A DNA stretch of 64,000 bases. Source: Eubacterium sp. 1001713B170207_170306_E7 (GTDB lineage: Bacteria; Bacillota; Clostridia; Eubacteriales; Eubacteriaceae). The translations under genes were made by a program, and so were the position numbers. This document shows, piece after piece, positions 44,381-53,086 of this stretch. The first letter of the stretch is position 1, and each line of letters starts with the position of its first letter. The DNA is taken from NCBI RefSeq assembly GCF_015547515.1, contig NZ_JADMVE010000005.1, positions 186,001-250,000 of the forward strand, given 5' to 3'. Under the pieces are notes generated by a model. That model ran no database searches, had not been told where the DNA came from, and saw nothing but the letters and a program-made list of their open reading frames with translations.

Positions 44381-45343
44381 ATGTTTAAGGCGGTTGTTGA
44401 ACAGGAGCGGGTCAAAAAGCTTTTGGCGGGGAGTATTGCCAATCATGAGGTGAGCCATGCCTATCTCTTTGTGGGAAAAAAGGGCATTGGAAAAACCATG
44501 ATGGCCCTTGAGTTTGCAAAGGCCCTTTTATGCCGGGGAGATGAAAAACCCTGCGGCGCCTGTATCCCCTGCGGCAAAATTGAGCATGGCAACCACCCGG
44601 ACGTTTTAATTACCCATCCGGGAAAGGGCGAGAACGCCATTAAAATTGACCAGATCCGCAGGCTCATCGCAACCCTTCCGGTCAAGCCCTATGAGAGCGA
44701 GCTGCGGGTCAGCATTATCAAAGGCGGCGACAAAATGACGCCAGAGGCCCAGAACGCCCTGCTGAAATCACTGGAAGAGCCAGAGCCCCACAATGTTTTC
44801 ATTATTACCGCGGAAAATCTGGAAAAAATGCTGAACACCATTCGTTCACGCTGCCAGGTGCTGAGCTTTGAGCCGGTGTCGGATTCGGGTATCCGTGAGA
44901 TTTTGAAACAGAGGGGCCATAAGCCCGGCGAGGCGGTGGACCAGGCGGTTTACAGCTGTGAGGGATCACCGGGAAAGGCTTTAGAATTTCTTGAAAATAC
45001 TGAGCTGGAAAGCTTAAAAATTGAAGCTTTGAATGTATTTTATGCTATACTAAAGGGAGATACCTTTAAGGCGTTCGCTTTCAGTGAAAAAATCGGGAAG
45101 GATAAAAACGCCAGTGTTGAGGTTTTGAATTTTCTGCTTGTCTGGTTTCACAGCATGGCGCTGTTTCTGGAAGGAGCGGAGGACGATGGCAATCCTTATT
45201 ACAGCTGGCAGGTAAAATACGCTTCGGTTTTGACGCCGCGTCAAAACAGCCGGATCGCGGAAATCCTTTTTGAGTTCATGAATCTCCTGCAGTATAATGT
45301 CAACCTGAGACTGCAGTGGGAAAGCGTCTTATTAAAAATATAA
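44381..45343 (+). CDS. holB: DNA polymerase III delta' subunit
   Basis: A 320-residue AAA+ clamp-loader subunit. It has a P-loop (GKKGIGKTMMALEFAKALLC, residues 28-47), a zinc module (CRGDEKPCGACIPCGKIEHGNHPD), and the sensor region MTPEAQNALLKSLEEPEPHNVFI. The C-terminal collar domain follows. It loads the DnaN clamp together with tau and delta. Its start is 12 bases after the DUF2007 gene. Confidence 0.95.
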   Translation: MFKAVVEQERVKKLLAGSIANHEVSHAYLFVGKKGIGKTMMALEFAKALLCRGDEKPCGACIPCGKIEHGNHPDVLITHPGKGENAIKIDQIRRLIATLPVKPYESELRVSIIKGGDKMTPEAQNALLKSLEEPEPHNVFIITAENLEKMLNTIRSRCQVLSFEPVSDSGIREILKQRGHKPGEAVDQAVYSCEGSPGKALEFLENTELESLKIEALNVFYAILKGDTFKAFAFSEKIGKDKNASVEVLNFLLVWFHSMALFLEGAEDDGNPYYSWQVKYASVLTPRQNSRIAEILFEFMNLLQYNVNLRLQWESVLLKI

Positions 45344-45362
45344 ATTACAGGAGATACTATAG

Positions 45363-46262
45363 ATGGCAAAATCAGTGGTTGGAGTCCGATTTAAAAAAGT
45401 CGGTAAAATTTATTATTTTGATCCACAGAATCTGGAAGTAGAGCAGTACGACCATGTCATTGTCGAAACCGTCCGCGGCGTGGAATACGGCGAGGTTGCC
45501 CTCGGCCCAAGGGAGATTGAGGATGACCTGATTACAGCGCCCATCAAGCCCGTTATCCGGAAGGCCACGGATAAGGACACCTCGGATTTTGAACGGCTGA
45601 AGCGCAAGGAAATTGAAGCCAAGGATATTTTCATCGAAAAGGCAAGGGCCCATAAGCTTGAGATGAAGCTCATAGACGTGGAATATACCTTTGACAAAAA
45701 GAAGGCGATCTTTTACTTTACGGCTGACGGCCGTGTGGATTTCAGGGATCTGGTCAAGGATCTGGCCGCCGTGTTTAAGGTGCGCATTGAGCTGCGCCAG
45801 ATTGGTGTCCGGGATGAGGCCAAGATCTTTAAAGGCCTGGGTGTGTGCGGCAGAACCACCTGCTGTGCCCAGTGGCTTGGAGATTTTACTCCTGTGTCCA
45901 TCAAAATGGCCAAGGAACAGAATCTGTCGCTGAATTCCACTAAAATATCCGGTATCTGCGGCAGGCTGCTGTGCTGCCTGACCTACGAACAGGAATTTTA
46001 CGAGGAAGTCACGAAAAAGATGCCGAGAGTCGGCCAGCAGGTCATTACACCGGACGGCGAGGGCGAGGTTTTTAAACTGAGCATTCTTGAGGAAACCGTG
46101 TTTGTCAAAATGCAGCTGGAAAAGGATGAAACCGAAGTCCGAAAATATCTACTGGCAGATATTCAGAAGAAAAAGCAGGAAAAAAAGCCTGATCGCAAGC
46201 CAGAACGCAAACGCGAAAAAAAATTCGAAAAAAAACCTGAAAAAGGCAAAAAAGATAAATAA
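45363..46262 (+). CDS. ricT: RicT/YaaT, PSP1-domain regulatory protein
   Basis: A 299-residue protein with a PSP1 domain at about residues 30-210. The characteristic cysteines are in GVCGRTTCCAQWLGDF and SGICGRLLCCLTYEQEFY, which in Bacillus help the RicAFT complex carry iron-sulfur clusters and control RNase Y maturation of mRNA. The C-terminal 40 residues are Lys/Arg/Glu-rich. It follows holB by 19 bases. RicA and RicF partners are not in this window. Confidence 0.92.
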   Translation: MAKSVVGVRFKKVGKIYYFDPQNLEVEQYDHVIVETVRGVEYGEVALGPREIEDDLITAPIKPVIRKATDKDTSDFERLKRKEIEAKDIFIEKARAHKLEMKLIDVEYTFDKKKAIFYFTADGRVDFRDLVKDLAAVFKVRIELRQIGVRDEAKIFKGLGVCGRTTCCAQWLGDFTPVSIKMAKEQNLSLNSTKISGICGRLLCCLTYEQEFYEEVTKKMPRVGQQVITPDGEGEVFKLSILEETVFVKMQLEKDETEVRKYLLADIQKKKQEKKPDRKPERKREKKFEKKPEKGKKDK

Positions 46263-46267
46263 TTGTC

Positions 46268-46295
46268 TTGCTTTAATCAATAAATAAGATATAAT
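46268..46295 (+). promoter_or_regulatory. Probable promoter of the ferredoxin gene
   Basis: TATAAT (46290-46295) is preceded 16 bases upstream by TTGCTT (46268-46273), just after ricT. The transcript would be a short monocistronic mRNA ending at 46513-46547. Confidence 0.6.
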
Positions 46296-46328
46296 AAAAT
46301 AAATGTTGTTCAGAAAGGGGTGTATTAA

Positions 46329-46499
46329 ATGGCTTACAAAATCACAGACGAATGTATCGCTTGCGGTTCTTGTGCAGATCAATGTCCAGTAGAAGCAATT
46401 TCTGAAGGTTCCATCTACGAAATTGATGAAGCTTTATGTACAGATTGCGGCGCTTGTGCTGATCAGTGCCCAGTAGAAGCAATCGTACCTGAAGACTAA
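46329..46499 (+). CDS. 2[4Fe-4S] ferredoxin, clostridial type
   Basis: A 56-residue ferredoxin, too short to be found by a longer cut-off. Two cluster motifs, CIACGSCADQCP (Cys 9, 12, 15, 19) and CTDCGACADQCP (Cys 37, 40, 43, 47), are internally repeated with VEAI after each. This is the low-potential electron carrier used in acetogenic and clostridial metabolism. The ATG at 46329 follows AGAAAGGGG. Codon choice is strongly biased, as in highly expressed genes. A strong terminator follows. Confidence 0.97.
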   Translation: MAYKITDECIACGSCADQCPVEAISEGSIYEIDEALCTDCGACADQCPVEAIVPED

Positions 46500-46512
46500 T
46501 AAGAATACAAAT

Positions 46513-46547
46513 AAAAAACACCATTCCTCCGGGGATGGTGTTTTTTT
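46513..46547. terminator. Terminator after the ferredoxin gene
   Basis: CACCAT and CC pair with GG and ATGGTG around a TCCG loop, with A residues before and T residues after. It works on both strands. Confidence 0.92.
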
Positions 46548-46557
46548 ATTTTAGCCG

Positions 46558-46596
46558 AAAGGCCAAAGCTTTCCATGAGAAAGTTTTGGCCTTTTT
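46558..46596. terminator. Second hairpin downstream of ferredoxin
   Basis: AAAGGCCAAA (46558-46567) pairs with TTTGGCCTTT, and an inner CTTT/AAAG extends the stem, followed by TTTTTC. It follows the first terminator by about ten bases and insulates the polysaccharide operon. Confidence 0.8.
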
Positions 46597-46820
46597 CTTC
46601 GCTTTTAGTATAGAGTGTGAATTTTTTTAGTTTGTTTTTTTTGGAAGTGTCACATATGGCGCAACTTCTGACCGTGAAAAATCGTTTTTGACGGTATATT
46701 CTTTGAAAATTTTCTTTATAATAGATAATGCTATATGGAAAATAGCTAGGAAAAGCGGATTTCAATAAAAGAAGTGGAAATAAACAATTTGACTTTCTGT
46801 CATGGAAGGGATGTGAGCGA
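46597..46820 (+). promoter_or_regulatory. Control region of the exopolysaccharide operon
   Basis: This 224-base AT-rich stretch holds a TATAAT at 46717-46722 but no matching -35 at 17 bases. ATTCTTT (46698-46704) and TTTCTTT (46711-46717), each one base off the SinR-type GTTCTYT site, lie just before and at the -10. A ribosome-binding site GGAAGGGATGTG precedes the first gene. Nothing else is recognised. Confidence 0.4.
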
Positions 46821-47459
46821 ATGTTTTACAAAAATTATTTGAAATATATGCTGGATATATGCGTGGCAGCGCTGGTGCTGGCGGCCCTGTTACCGCTGTT
46901 CGTGGTTATCGCGGCTGCTATCCGGCTGGATTCGGCAGGGCCTGTTTTTTTCAGACAGGTACGCTGCGGCCAGGACGGAAAAGCTTTTGTGATTTATAAG
47001 TTCCGCAGTATGTACCAGACGGCACCACGGGACAGAGCGGTAAAGGAGCTCGAGAATCCAGAGCGGTACATTACAAGAACCGGCCGTGTCTTAAGAAACA
47101 CAAGCTTGGACGAGCTGCCCCAGCTGTTCAATATCATTAAGGGAGAGATGAGCCTTATCGGCCCGAGACCTGTACCGATAAATGAACAGATTTTAAATGA
47201 AGCACGGCAGAGAACAGCGGCCGGCCGTCTGCGTCCGGGCATAACCGGCTGGGCGCAGATCAACGGAAGAGACCGCGTCTCTATTTATCAGAAGGTAGCG
47301 CTTGACTGTGTCTACGCGGAAGGTCTGAGTTTTAGGATGGATATGATGATTTTTTTAAGGACCATTCTTTATGTGGTCCGCCGTCAGGATATTTTTGAAA
47401 AAATGCCGGATGAGGACCGCCGGATTATCGACGAGACAGCTGAGGGCGCCAGCGAATAA
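46821..47459 (+). CDS. Initiating sugar-1-phosphate transferase (monotopic phosphoglycosyltransferase)
   Basis: A 212-residue enzyme of the bacterial sugar transferase family that moves a sugar-phosphate onto undecaprenyl phosphate, the first step of capsule or exopolysaccharide repeat assembly. One N-terminal re-entrant hydrophobic segment (residues 8-35) precedes GPVFFRQVRCGQDGKAFVIYKFRSM, TSLDELPQLFNIIKGEMSLIGPRP and LRPGITGWAQINGR, all family motifs. The short form lacks the long WbaP-type membrane region. It heads the operon. The sugar is probably a UDP-HexNAc derivative made by this cluster. Confidence 0.93.
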   Translation: MFYKNYLKYMLDICVAALVLAALLPLFVVIAAAIRLDSAGPVFFRQVRCGQDGKAFVIYKFRSMYQTAPRDRAVKELENPERYITRTGRVLRNTSLDELPQLFNIIKGEMSLIGPRPVPINEQILNEARQRTAAGRLRPGITGWAQINGRDRVSIYQKVALDCVYAEGLSFRMDMMIFLRTILYVVRRQDIFEKMPDEDRRIIDETAEGASE

Positions 47460-47490
47460 GGCGACGCGGTTATTTTACAGGAGAAACGAA

Positions 47491-48684
47491 ATGCGTATTT
47501 TTATCATCAGTCAGAACTATTATCCGGATAATTTCAGGATCAATGACCTCTCGGCCACCCTCGTGAAGCGGGGGCATGACGTCAGAGTGCTGACAGGCCT
47601 GCCGGATTATGCGACCTCCCGAGTACCAGAGGAATATAAAGGCTTTAAAAACCGGCGGCAGAACATCGGCGGAGTGGAGGTGGTACGGGTGCCGGTTATC
47701 GCCCGGAGGAGCGGGATGTTTTTCAGATGTCTGAACTATCTTTCCTTTGCGCTGGCCGCCTGCGTTTACTGCCTGTTTATGCTCTGGGAATTCGATGTGA
47801 TCTATGTCTATGGTACGTCTCCGGTCACGTCGCTCTGCCCGGCCGTGCTCTTAAAAAGGATGCGGCGTAAAAATATTTTTTATTACTGTCTGGATCTCTG
47901 GCCGGAGAGCATGAAGATCGGGGGCGTTTCGGACGAAAGCTTCCTGTACAGGATGGTTGCGGTGTTTTCAAGGTGGCTGTACAGCCAGTGCGACCACATC
48001 GCTGTGACCTCCCGCCCCTTTATGGATTATATGGAGCGTATCAACGGCGTATTTCCTGACAGGATGGACTACCTGCCCCAGGACGCCGAGGAGAGCTGTT
48101 TAGCCTCAAATTTTACAGCGGTTGACAATGGCGTTGCGGATTTTGTGTTTATGGGCAATATCGGAAAAGTCCAGGATGTGGTCTGCATCATAGAGGCGGC
48201 GGAACGGCTCAGAGAAACCCCAGGCATCCGCGTCCATCTGGTGGGCGGCGGTTCCGATGTGGAAAACTGTAAAAGGCTGGTGCGCAAAAAAGGCCTGGAG
48301 AAGCGCGTTCTGTTTTACGGGAGAAGGCCGCCGGAGGAAATGGAGAAATACTACCGTCTGGCCGATGCCTGTCTCTTGACGCTGCGGTGTGATACGGCTG
48401 TGGGGTTCACGCTTCCGGGCAAGCTCCAGGGCTATATGGCCGCCGGCAAGCCGGTTATCGCGGCGATTGACGGTGCGGCCAGCGAGATTATTGCAGAGGC
48501 CGGCTGCGGCCTCTGCGCCAGAGCCGGAGACGCGGCCGGGCTGGCAGAGATGATGCGGCGGTTTGCGAAAAGCCCGGAGAATTACCGTCTTTGCGGCGAG
48601 CGTGGACGAAAATACTTTAAAGAGCATTTTGAAAAAGAACGGCATATTACGCAGCTGGAAACAAGGCTGTATGAACTGATATAG
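47491..48684 (+). CDS. Glycosyltransferase family 4, WbuB/CapL-like
   Basis: A 397-residue GT-B fold enzyme beginning MRIFIISQNYYPDNFRINDLSATLVKRGHDV, as in WbuB-type transferases. The C-terminal domain has GNIGKVQDV, LVGGGSD and the nucleotide-sugar region LPGKLQGYMAAGKPVI. I start at ATG 47491, behind AGGAGA; the frame extends 40 codons upstream inside the previous gene without a ribosome-binding site. Because it stands directly before the FucNAc genes, as WbuB does in E. coli O26, it may transfer N-acetyl-L-fucosamine. This donor is inferred. Confidence 0.88.
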   Translation: MRIFIISQNYYPDNFRINDLSATLVKRGHDVRVLTGLPDYATSRVPEEYKGFKNRRQNIGGVEVVRVPVIARRSGMFFRCLNYLSFALAACVYCLFMLWEFDVIYVYGTSPVTSLCPAVLLKRMRRKNIFYYCLDLWPESMKIGGVSDESFLYRMVAVFSRWLYSQCDHIAVTSRPFMDYMERINGVFPDRMDYLPQDAEESCLASNFTAVDNGVADFVFMGNIGKVQDVVCIIEAAERLRETPGIRVHLVGGGSDVENCKRLVRKKGLEKRVLFYGRRPPEEMEKYYRLADACLLTLRCDTAVGFTLPGKLQGYMAAGKPVIAAIDGAASEIIAEAGCGLCARAGDAAGLAEMMRRFAKSPENYRLCGERGRKYFKEHFEKERHITQLETRLYELI

Positions 48685-48696
48685 AAAGGTAAAAAC

Positions 48697-49740
48697 ATGT
48701 TGAGAAATAAAACACTGATGATTACAGGCGGGACGGGGTCCTTTGGCAATGCGGTGCTGAAACGCTTTCTGGACACAGATATCCGGGAAATAAGGATTTT
48801 TTCCAGAGATGAGAAAAAGCAGGATGATCTGCGCAGGCAGTACAGCGACAGCAAAATAAAATTTTATTTAGGCGATGTCCGGGACCGGGACAGTATCCGC
48901 GACGCTCTGCGCGGTGTGGACTATATCTTTCATGCGGCTGCGCTGAAGCAGGTGCCGTCCTGCGAGTTTTTCCCAATGGAGGCGGTAAAAACCAATGTCA
49001 TCGGAACAGACAATGTCCTGAGCGCGGCCATTGAGGCAGGCGTCAGAAAGGTGGTCTGCCTGTCCACCGACAAGGCCGCTTACCCGATCAACGCCATGGG
49101 AACCTCCAAGGCGATGATGGAAAAAGTCTTTATGGCAAAATCGCGGACAGTGGCGCCTGAGCAGACCATTATCAGCGGCACCCGCTATGGGAATGTTCTC
49201 TGTTCGCGGGGATCGGTGGTACCGCTTTTTATTGAGAAGCTGAAGGCAGGGGAACCGCTGACGCTGACAGATCCGTCCATGACGCGTTTTATAATGAGCC
49301 TTGAGGAGGCAGTGGAGCTGGTGCTGTTTGCCTTTGAGCACGCCGAGCCAGGGGATATCATTATCCCCAAGGCGCCGGCCTGCACCATTGGGACACTGGC
49401 CCAGGCTGTGCAGGAGCTCTTTAATGTCCGGCGGGAAATTAAAATCATCGGGATCCGTCACGGCGAGAAGGCTCACGAAACCCTGCTGACCCGGGAGGAA
49501 GCCGGGAAAGCCATTGATCACGGGTCGTTTTTCAGAGTGCCCATGGATCAGCGGGACTTGAATTACGAGCAGTATTTTTCGGAGGGGCAGCTGGCTCTTG
49601 CCGAGGAATTTAACTCTGGGAACACCGAACGGCTGGATGTCGGACAGGTTAAGGAGAAGCTGAGAACACTGCCGGATATTCAGAAGGAACTGGCCAGCTG
49701 GAACCGTATGTCCGGCAAAAAAATTCAGCTGAGCGCATAG
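48697..49740 (+). CDS. fnlA: UDP-N-acetylglucosamine 4,6-dehydratase/5-epimerase (FnlA/CapE)
   Basis: A 347-residue extended SDR enzyme. The NAD-binding motif is ITGGTGSFGNAVLKRF (residues 9-24). VCLSTDKAAYPINAMGTSKAMMEK holds the active-site Lys region, with Met in place of the usual Tyr as in the CapE/FnlA subgroup. It makes UDP-2-acetamido-2,6-dideoxy-L-arabino-hexos-4-ulose from UDP-GlcNAc, the first step toward UDP-L-FucNAc. CapF-like and CapG-like genes follow immediately. Confidence 0.92.
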   Translation: MLRNKTLMITGGTGSFGNAVLKRFLDTDIREIRIFSRDEKKQDDLRRQYSDSKIKFYLGDVRDRDSIRDALRGVDYIFHAAALKQVPSCEFFPMEAVKTNVIGTDNVLSAAIEAGVRKVVCLSTDKAAYPINAMGTSKAMMEKVFMAKSRTVAPEQTIISGTRYGNVLCSRGSVVPLFIEKLKAGEPLTLTDPSMTRFIMSLEEAVELVLFAFEHAEPGDIIIPKAPACTIGTLAQAVQELFNVRREIKIIGIRHGEKAHETLLTREEAGKAIDHGSFFRVPMDQRDLNYEQYFSEGQLALAEEFNSGNTERLDVGQVKEKLRTLPDIQKELASWNRMSGKKIQLSA

Positions 49741-49750
49741 GAGTATTGCC

Positions 49751-50923
49751 ATGAAAATATTAGTGACAGGTGCGGGAGGTTTTATTGGAAAGAATCTCAT
49801 CGCCGCCTTGGAAAACCTGGAAACGCCTTTGGAAAAACCGCAGATTCTGGCCTTTGGACGTCGGGATAACCCGGAAATTCTGGAGCGCTACGTGGCCGAG
49901 TGCGATTTTGTCTATCATCTGGCAGGCGTTAACCGGCCAGAAAATGACGAGGCTTTTGCCCGGGTCAATACCGGGCTGACCCAGATGCTGCTGGAGCTGC
50001 TTGAAAAGCATAATAACCAGGCGCCTGTGCTGCTGGCCTCCTCTGTTCATGCAGAAACGGACACAGCTTACGGCAAAAGCAAGAGGGAAGCGGAGAGCCT
50101 CCTCGTGCGCTACGGCAGGGAAAAAAATGTGGAGATCTTTATTTACCGGCTGCCCAATGTTTTTGGAAAGTGGGCAAGGCCTCACTACAACAGCGTGGTG
50201 GCAACCTTCTGCCATCAGATAAGCCGGGGACTGCCCGTCCGGATCGACGATCCCGGGGCTGTGCTGCGGCTGGTCTATATCGATGACGTGGTGAAAGCCA
50301 TGCTGGGAGCGCTGAACGGACAGGGGCATGAGCTGCCCGAAGCCTGCGAAATAACCGTGGGCGGCCTGGCGGAAAAGATCCGGGGCTTTAAAAAAGCCCG
50401 GGAGGCCCTGGAGGTCCCCAATATGGCAGAGCCTCTGACCAAAAAGCTTTACGCCACCTACCTGACCTACCTGCCCGTAGGCCAGCTGAACTATCTGCTG
50501 GACGCCCACCGGGATGCCCGCGGAGCCTTTGCGGAATTTGTGAAAACGCCGGACCGGGGGCAGGTCTCAGTCAACATCTCAAAGGCCGGCGTCACCAGGG
50601 GTGAGCACTGGCATCATACAAAGAATGAAAAATTCCTGGTGGTGCGGGGAAGGGGAAGAGTGAGGCTCCGCAAGCTTGGAAGCCAGAGAATTCTGGAATA
50701 CCCGCTCTCGGGAGAGCGTCTGGAGGTACTGGATATTCCCGCGGGCTACGTTCACGCCATTGTCAATGACGGGGATGAAGAGCTGATTACCCTGATATGG
50801 GCCTGTGAGGCATTTGACCCGCAGATCCCCGACACTTATCCTCTGCGGATAGAGTGCGGTAGGGAAGAAGGAGAAAGCAATGAAAAAACTGAAGGTTATG
50901 ACCATCCTGGGCACACGGCCTGA
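49751..50923 (+). CDS. fnlB: Bifunctional SDR/cupin reductase (FnlB/CapF)
   Basis: A 390-residue two-domain protein of CapF type. The N-terminal SDR domain (about residues 1-245) begins MKILVTGAGGFIGKNLIAAL. The C-terminal cupin domain (about 265-370) has the metal ligands in EHWHHTKNEKFLVVRGRGRVRLR. CapF epimerises at C3 and reduces C4 in the UDP-FucNAc pathway. Its 3' end overlaps the next gene by 44 bases, so the last 14 residues share sequence with the CapG-like start. Confidence 0.92.
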   Translation: MKILVTGAGGFIGKNLIAALENLETPLEKPQILAFGRRDNPEILERYVAECDFVYHLAGVNRPENDEAFARVNTGLTQMLLELLEKHNNQAPVLLASSVHAETDTAYGKSKREAESLLVRYGREKNVEIFIYRLPNVFGKWARPHYNSVVATFCHQISRGLPVRIDDPGAVLRLVYIDDVVKAMLGALNGQGHELPEACEITVGGLAEKIRGFKKAREALEVPNMAEPLTKKLYATYLTYLPVGQLNYLLDAHRDARGAFAEFVKTPDRGQVSVNISKAGVTRGEHWHHTKNEKFLVVRGRGRVRLRKLGSQRILEYPLSGERLEVLDIPAGYVHAIVNDGDEELITLIWACEAFDPQIPDTYPLRIECGREEGESNEKTEGYDHPGHTA

Positions 50924-52007
50924 GATTATAAGACTGTCATCGACCATAAAAAAATGTGATCTTTACTTTGACCACGTGCTCGTGCACACGGGGCAGAACT
51001 GGGACTACACCTTGAACCAGATCTTTTTTGAAAACCTGGGGCTCCGGGCGCCGGACTATTATCTGGACAGCGCCGGAGAAAATCTGGGAAAAACCATGGG
51101 GAATATTATCGCCAGGGCCTATGAGGTCATGGCGGCGGAAAAGCCTGACGCCCTGCTAATCCTGGGCGATACAAACTCTGCCCTGGCCGCTTTGAGCGCA
51201 AAGCGCCTGAAAATTCCGATTTTCCACATGGAGGCGGGGAACCGCTGCTGGGACTGGAATGTACCGGAAATGATCAACCGAACTGTTGTGGACCACATTG
51301 CGGACATCCACCTGCCCTACACAGAGCATTCAAGGCGCTATCTGCTGGGCGAGGGCATCGACGGAAAAACCATCTTTGTCACCGGGAGCCCCATGCGCGA
51401 GGTTTTAGAGGCGCACTGCGAGGCGATCGCGTCATCTGAAATTCTGGAGACGCTGGGGCTTAAGCCCGGAGAATATTTTCTGCTGTCGGCGCACCGGGAG
51501 GAAAACATCGACGAGGCCGGGCATTTTGTGAGCCTGATGACTGCTGTTAACCGCATGGCAGAAAAATATCAGCGGCCTGTGATCTATCCCACACACCCGC
51601 GGAGCCGCAGGAAAATTGAGGAGCAGGGGTTTGCGTTTCACCCGCTGGTGCGCTCCATCGAGCCGCTGGGCTTTTTCGACTACAATAAGCTTCAGAAAAA
51701 CGCGCGGTGTGTACTGTCAGACAGCGGGACGCTCTCTGAGGAAAGCGCCCTGCTGGATTTTCCGGCAGTGCTCATCCGGACTTCCACCGAGCGCCCGGAG
51801 GTGCTGGACAAGGGCAGCCTGGTGGTTGGCGGCATTACCGCCGAAGAAATAGAGCAGGCGGTAACGCTGGCGGTTCAGATGGCTGAAAACAAGGAGCCCT
51901 TTGCGATGCCCGGAGATTACGCCGATGATAACGTGAGCGCAAAGGTGGTCCGGCTGATCCAGAGCTACACTGCCATCGTGAACCAGACAACCTGGAGGAA
52001 GCCATGA
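50880..52007 (+). CDS. fnlC: UDP-N-acetylglucosamine 2-epimerase family, FnlC/CapG type
   Basis: A 375-residue non-hydrolysing C2 epimerase. It has TILGTRPEIIRLSS (residues 8-21), the substrate loop HMEAGNRCWDWNVPEMINRTVVDHIADI, and SAHREENID and SDSGTLSEES in the nucleotide-binding half. In this context it performs the last step to UDP-N-acetyl-L-fucosamine. RCWDWNVPEE-like residues are typical of the CapG/WbjD subgroup rather than MnaA. It overlaps the next glycosyltransferase by 4 bases. Confidence 0.92.
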   Translation: MKKLKVMTILGTRPEIIRLSSTIKKCDLYFDHVLVHTGQNWDYTLNQIFFENLGLRAPDYYLDSAGENLGKTMGNIIARAYEVMAAEKPDALLILGDTNSALAALSAKRLKIPIFHMEAGNRCWDWNVPEMINRTVVDHIADIHLPYTEHSRRYLLGEGIDGKTIFVTGSPMREVLEAHCEAIASSEILETLGLKPGEYFLLSAHREENIDEAGHFVSLMTAVNRMAEKYQRPVIYPTHPRSRRKIEEQGFAFHPLVRSIEPLGFFDYNKLQKNARCVLSDSGTLSEESALLDFPAVLIRTSTERPEVLDKGSLVVGGITAEEIEQAVTLAVQMAENKEPFAMPGDYADDNVSAKVVRLIQSYTAIVNQTTWRKP

Positions 52008-53086
52008 GGCGGGTCTGTCTGGTGGCGCCGGTACCGCCGCCCTATGGAGGCATTGCCAACTGGACACGGCTGCTGGCAGAATATATTGATGAAAAGCAGC
52101 ATGACATTCAGCTGGCTGTTTTAAACACCGCGGTGGGCAGCCGGGAGACCGAGGGCAGAAGCCTCTGGGACCGGGTGGTGGTCAGCGGACTGAAAATGCT
52201 GGGCTTAAACCAGCGTCTGGGCCGTGAAATCAGAAAAGGCCGTCCGGATATTGTTCATATTACCACCAGTGGACGCCTGGGGATCATCCGGGACCTGCTG
52301 CTGTTAAAGACGGCCAGAAGAAACGGCATTCCAACCAGCTACCATATCCGCTACGGAAGAATTCCGCAGATGGAGCGGGAGCAGTCCGGTGAGTGGAAAA
52401 GCCAGCTGAAGGCATGCCGCCTGGCGGACCGGGTCATTGTCATTGATTCGCGGACCTATGACTGCCTTAGCCGGTATCTGCCGAAGGAAAAGCTGGCCTA
52501 TATTCCCAATCCTATCAATCTGGAAAAGCTCCCGGCGCCACGGAAAAGGACAGAGAAGAAAATTGCCTTTTTAGGCTGGCTGACCCCCGAAAAAGGGATA
52601 CAGGAGCTGCTGTCTGCATGGCAGAACGTGAGCGCGGAAAACCCGGACTGGTCCCTTGAGCTCATCGGGCCATACCACAAGGCCTTTATGGCGGACTTGA
52701 GAAAGCGCTTCGGCTTTGAGCGCGTGGCAGTTACCGGCGAGCTAAGCCATGAAGCTGCCATGGACAGGGTTAACAGGGCTGGGATTTTTGTACTGCCCAG
52801 CCACACGGAGGGTTTTCCCAACGCGGTTTTGGAGGCCATGGCGCTGGGCAAGCCCATTGTGGCAAGCCGCGTCGGCGCTGTGCCGGATATGTTAGAGGGC
52901 TGCGGGGTGCTGGTTGAAAGCCAGAACGCGCAGATGCTGAGTCAGGCGCTGTCCAGACTGATCAATGCTCCGGAGGAGCGCGAAGCGCTGGGTCTCCGGG
53001 CCTTTGACCGGGTCAGCGGCTATTACAATCTTGAAAAAATTATCGAGCAATACAACGAAATATGGAGGAAAAATGAGACATTATGA
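52004..53086 (+). CDS. Glycosyltransferase family 4
   Basis: A 360-residue GT-B enzyme. It begins MRRVCLVAPVPPPYGGIANWTRLLAEYI, with the Gly-Gly acceptor-side loop. The donor-binding part contains FLGWLTPEKGIQELL, LPSHTEGFPNAVLEAMALGKPIVASRVGAVPDML with the EX7E signature. Donor and acceptor sugars are unknown. It overlaps both neighbours, by 4 bases and by 14 bases. Confidence 0.93.
   Translation: MRRVCLVAPVPPPYGGIANWTRLLAEYIDEKQHDIQLAVLNTAVGSRETEGRSLWDRVVVSGLKMLGLNQRLGREIRKGRPDIVHITTSGRLGIIRDLLLLKTARRNGIPTSYHIRYGRIPQMEREQSGEWKSQLKACRLADRVIVIDSRTYDCLSRYLPKEKLAYIPNPINLEKLPAPRKRTEKKIAFLGWLTPEKGIQELLSAWQNVSAENPDWSLELIGPYHKAFMADLRKRFGFERVAVTGELSHEAAMDRVNRAGIFVLPSHTEGFPNAVLEAMALGKPIVASRVGAVPDMLEGCGVLVESQNAQMLSQALSRLINAPEEREALGLRAFDRVSGYYNLEKIIEQYNEIWRKNETL

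Noticed and set aside
48868-50509. Large minus-strand frames (310 and 249 codons) opposite fnlA and fnlB
   Set aside because: They oppose strongly recognised enzymes and resemble no protein family.
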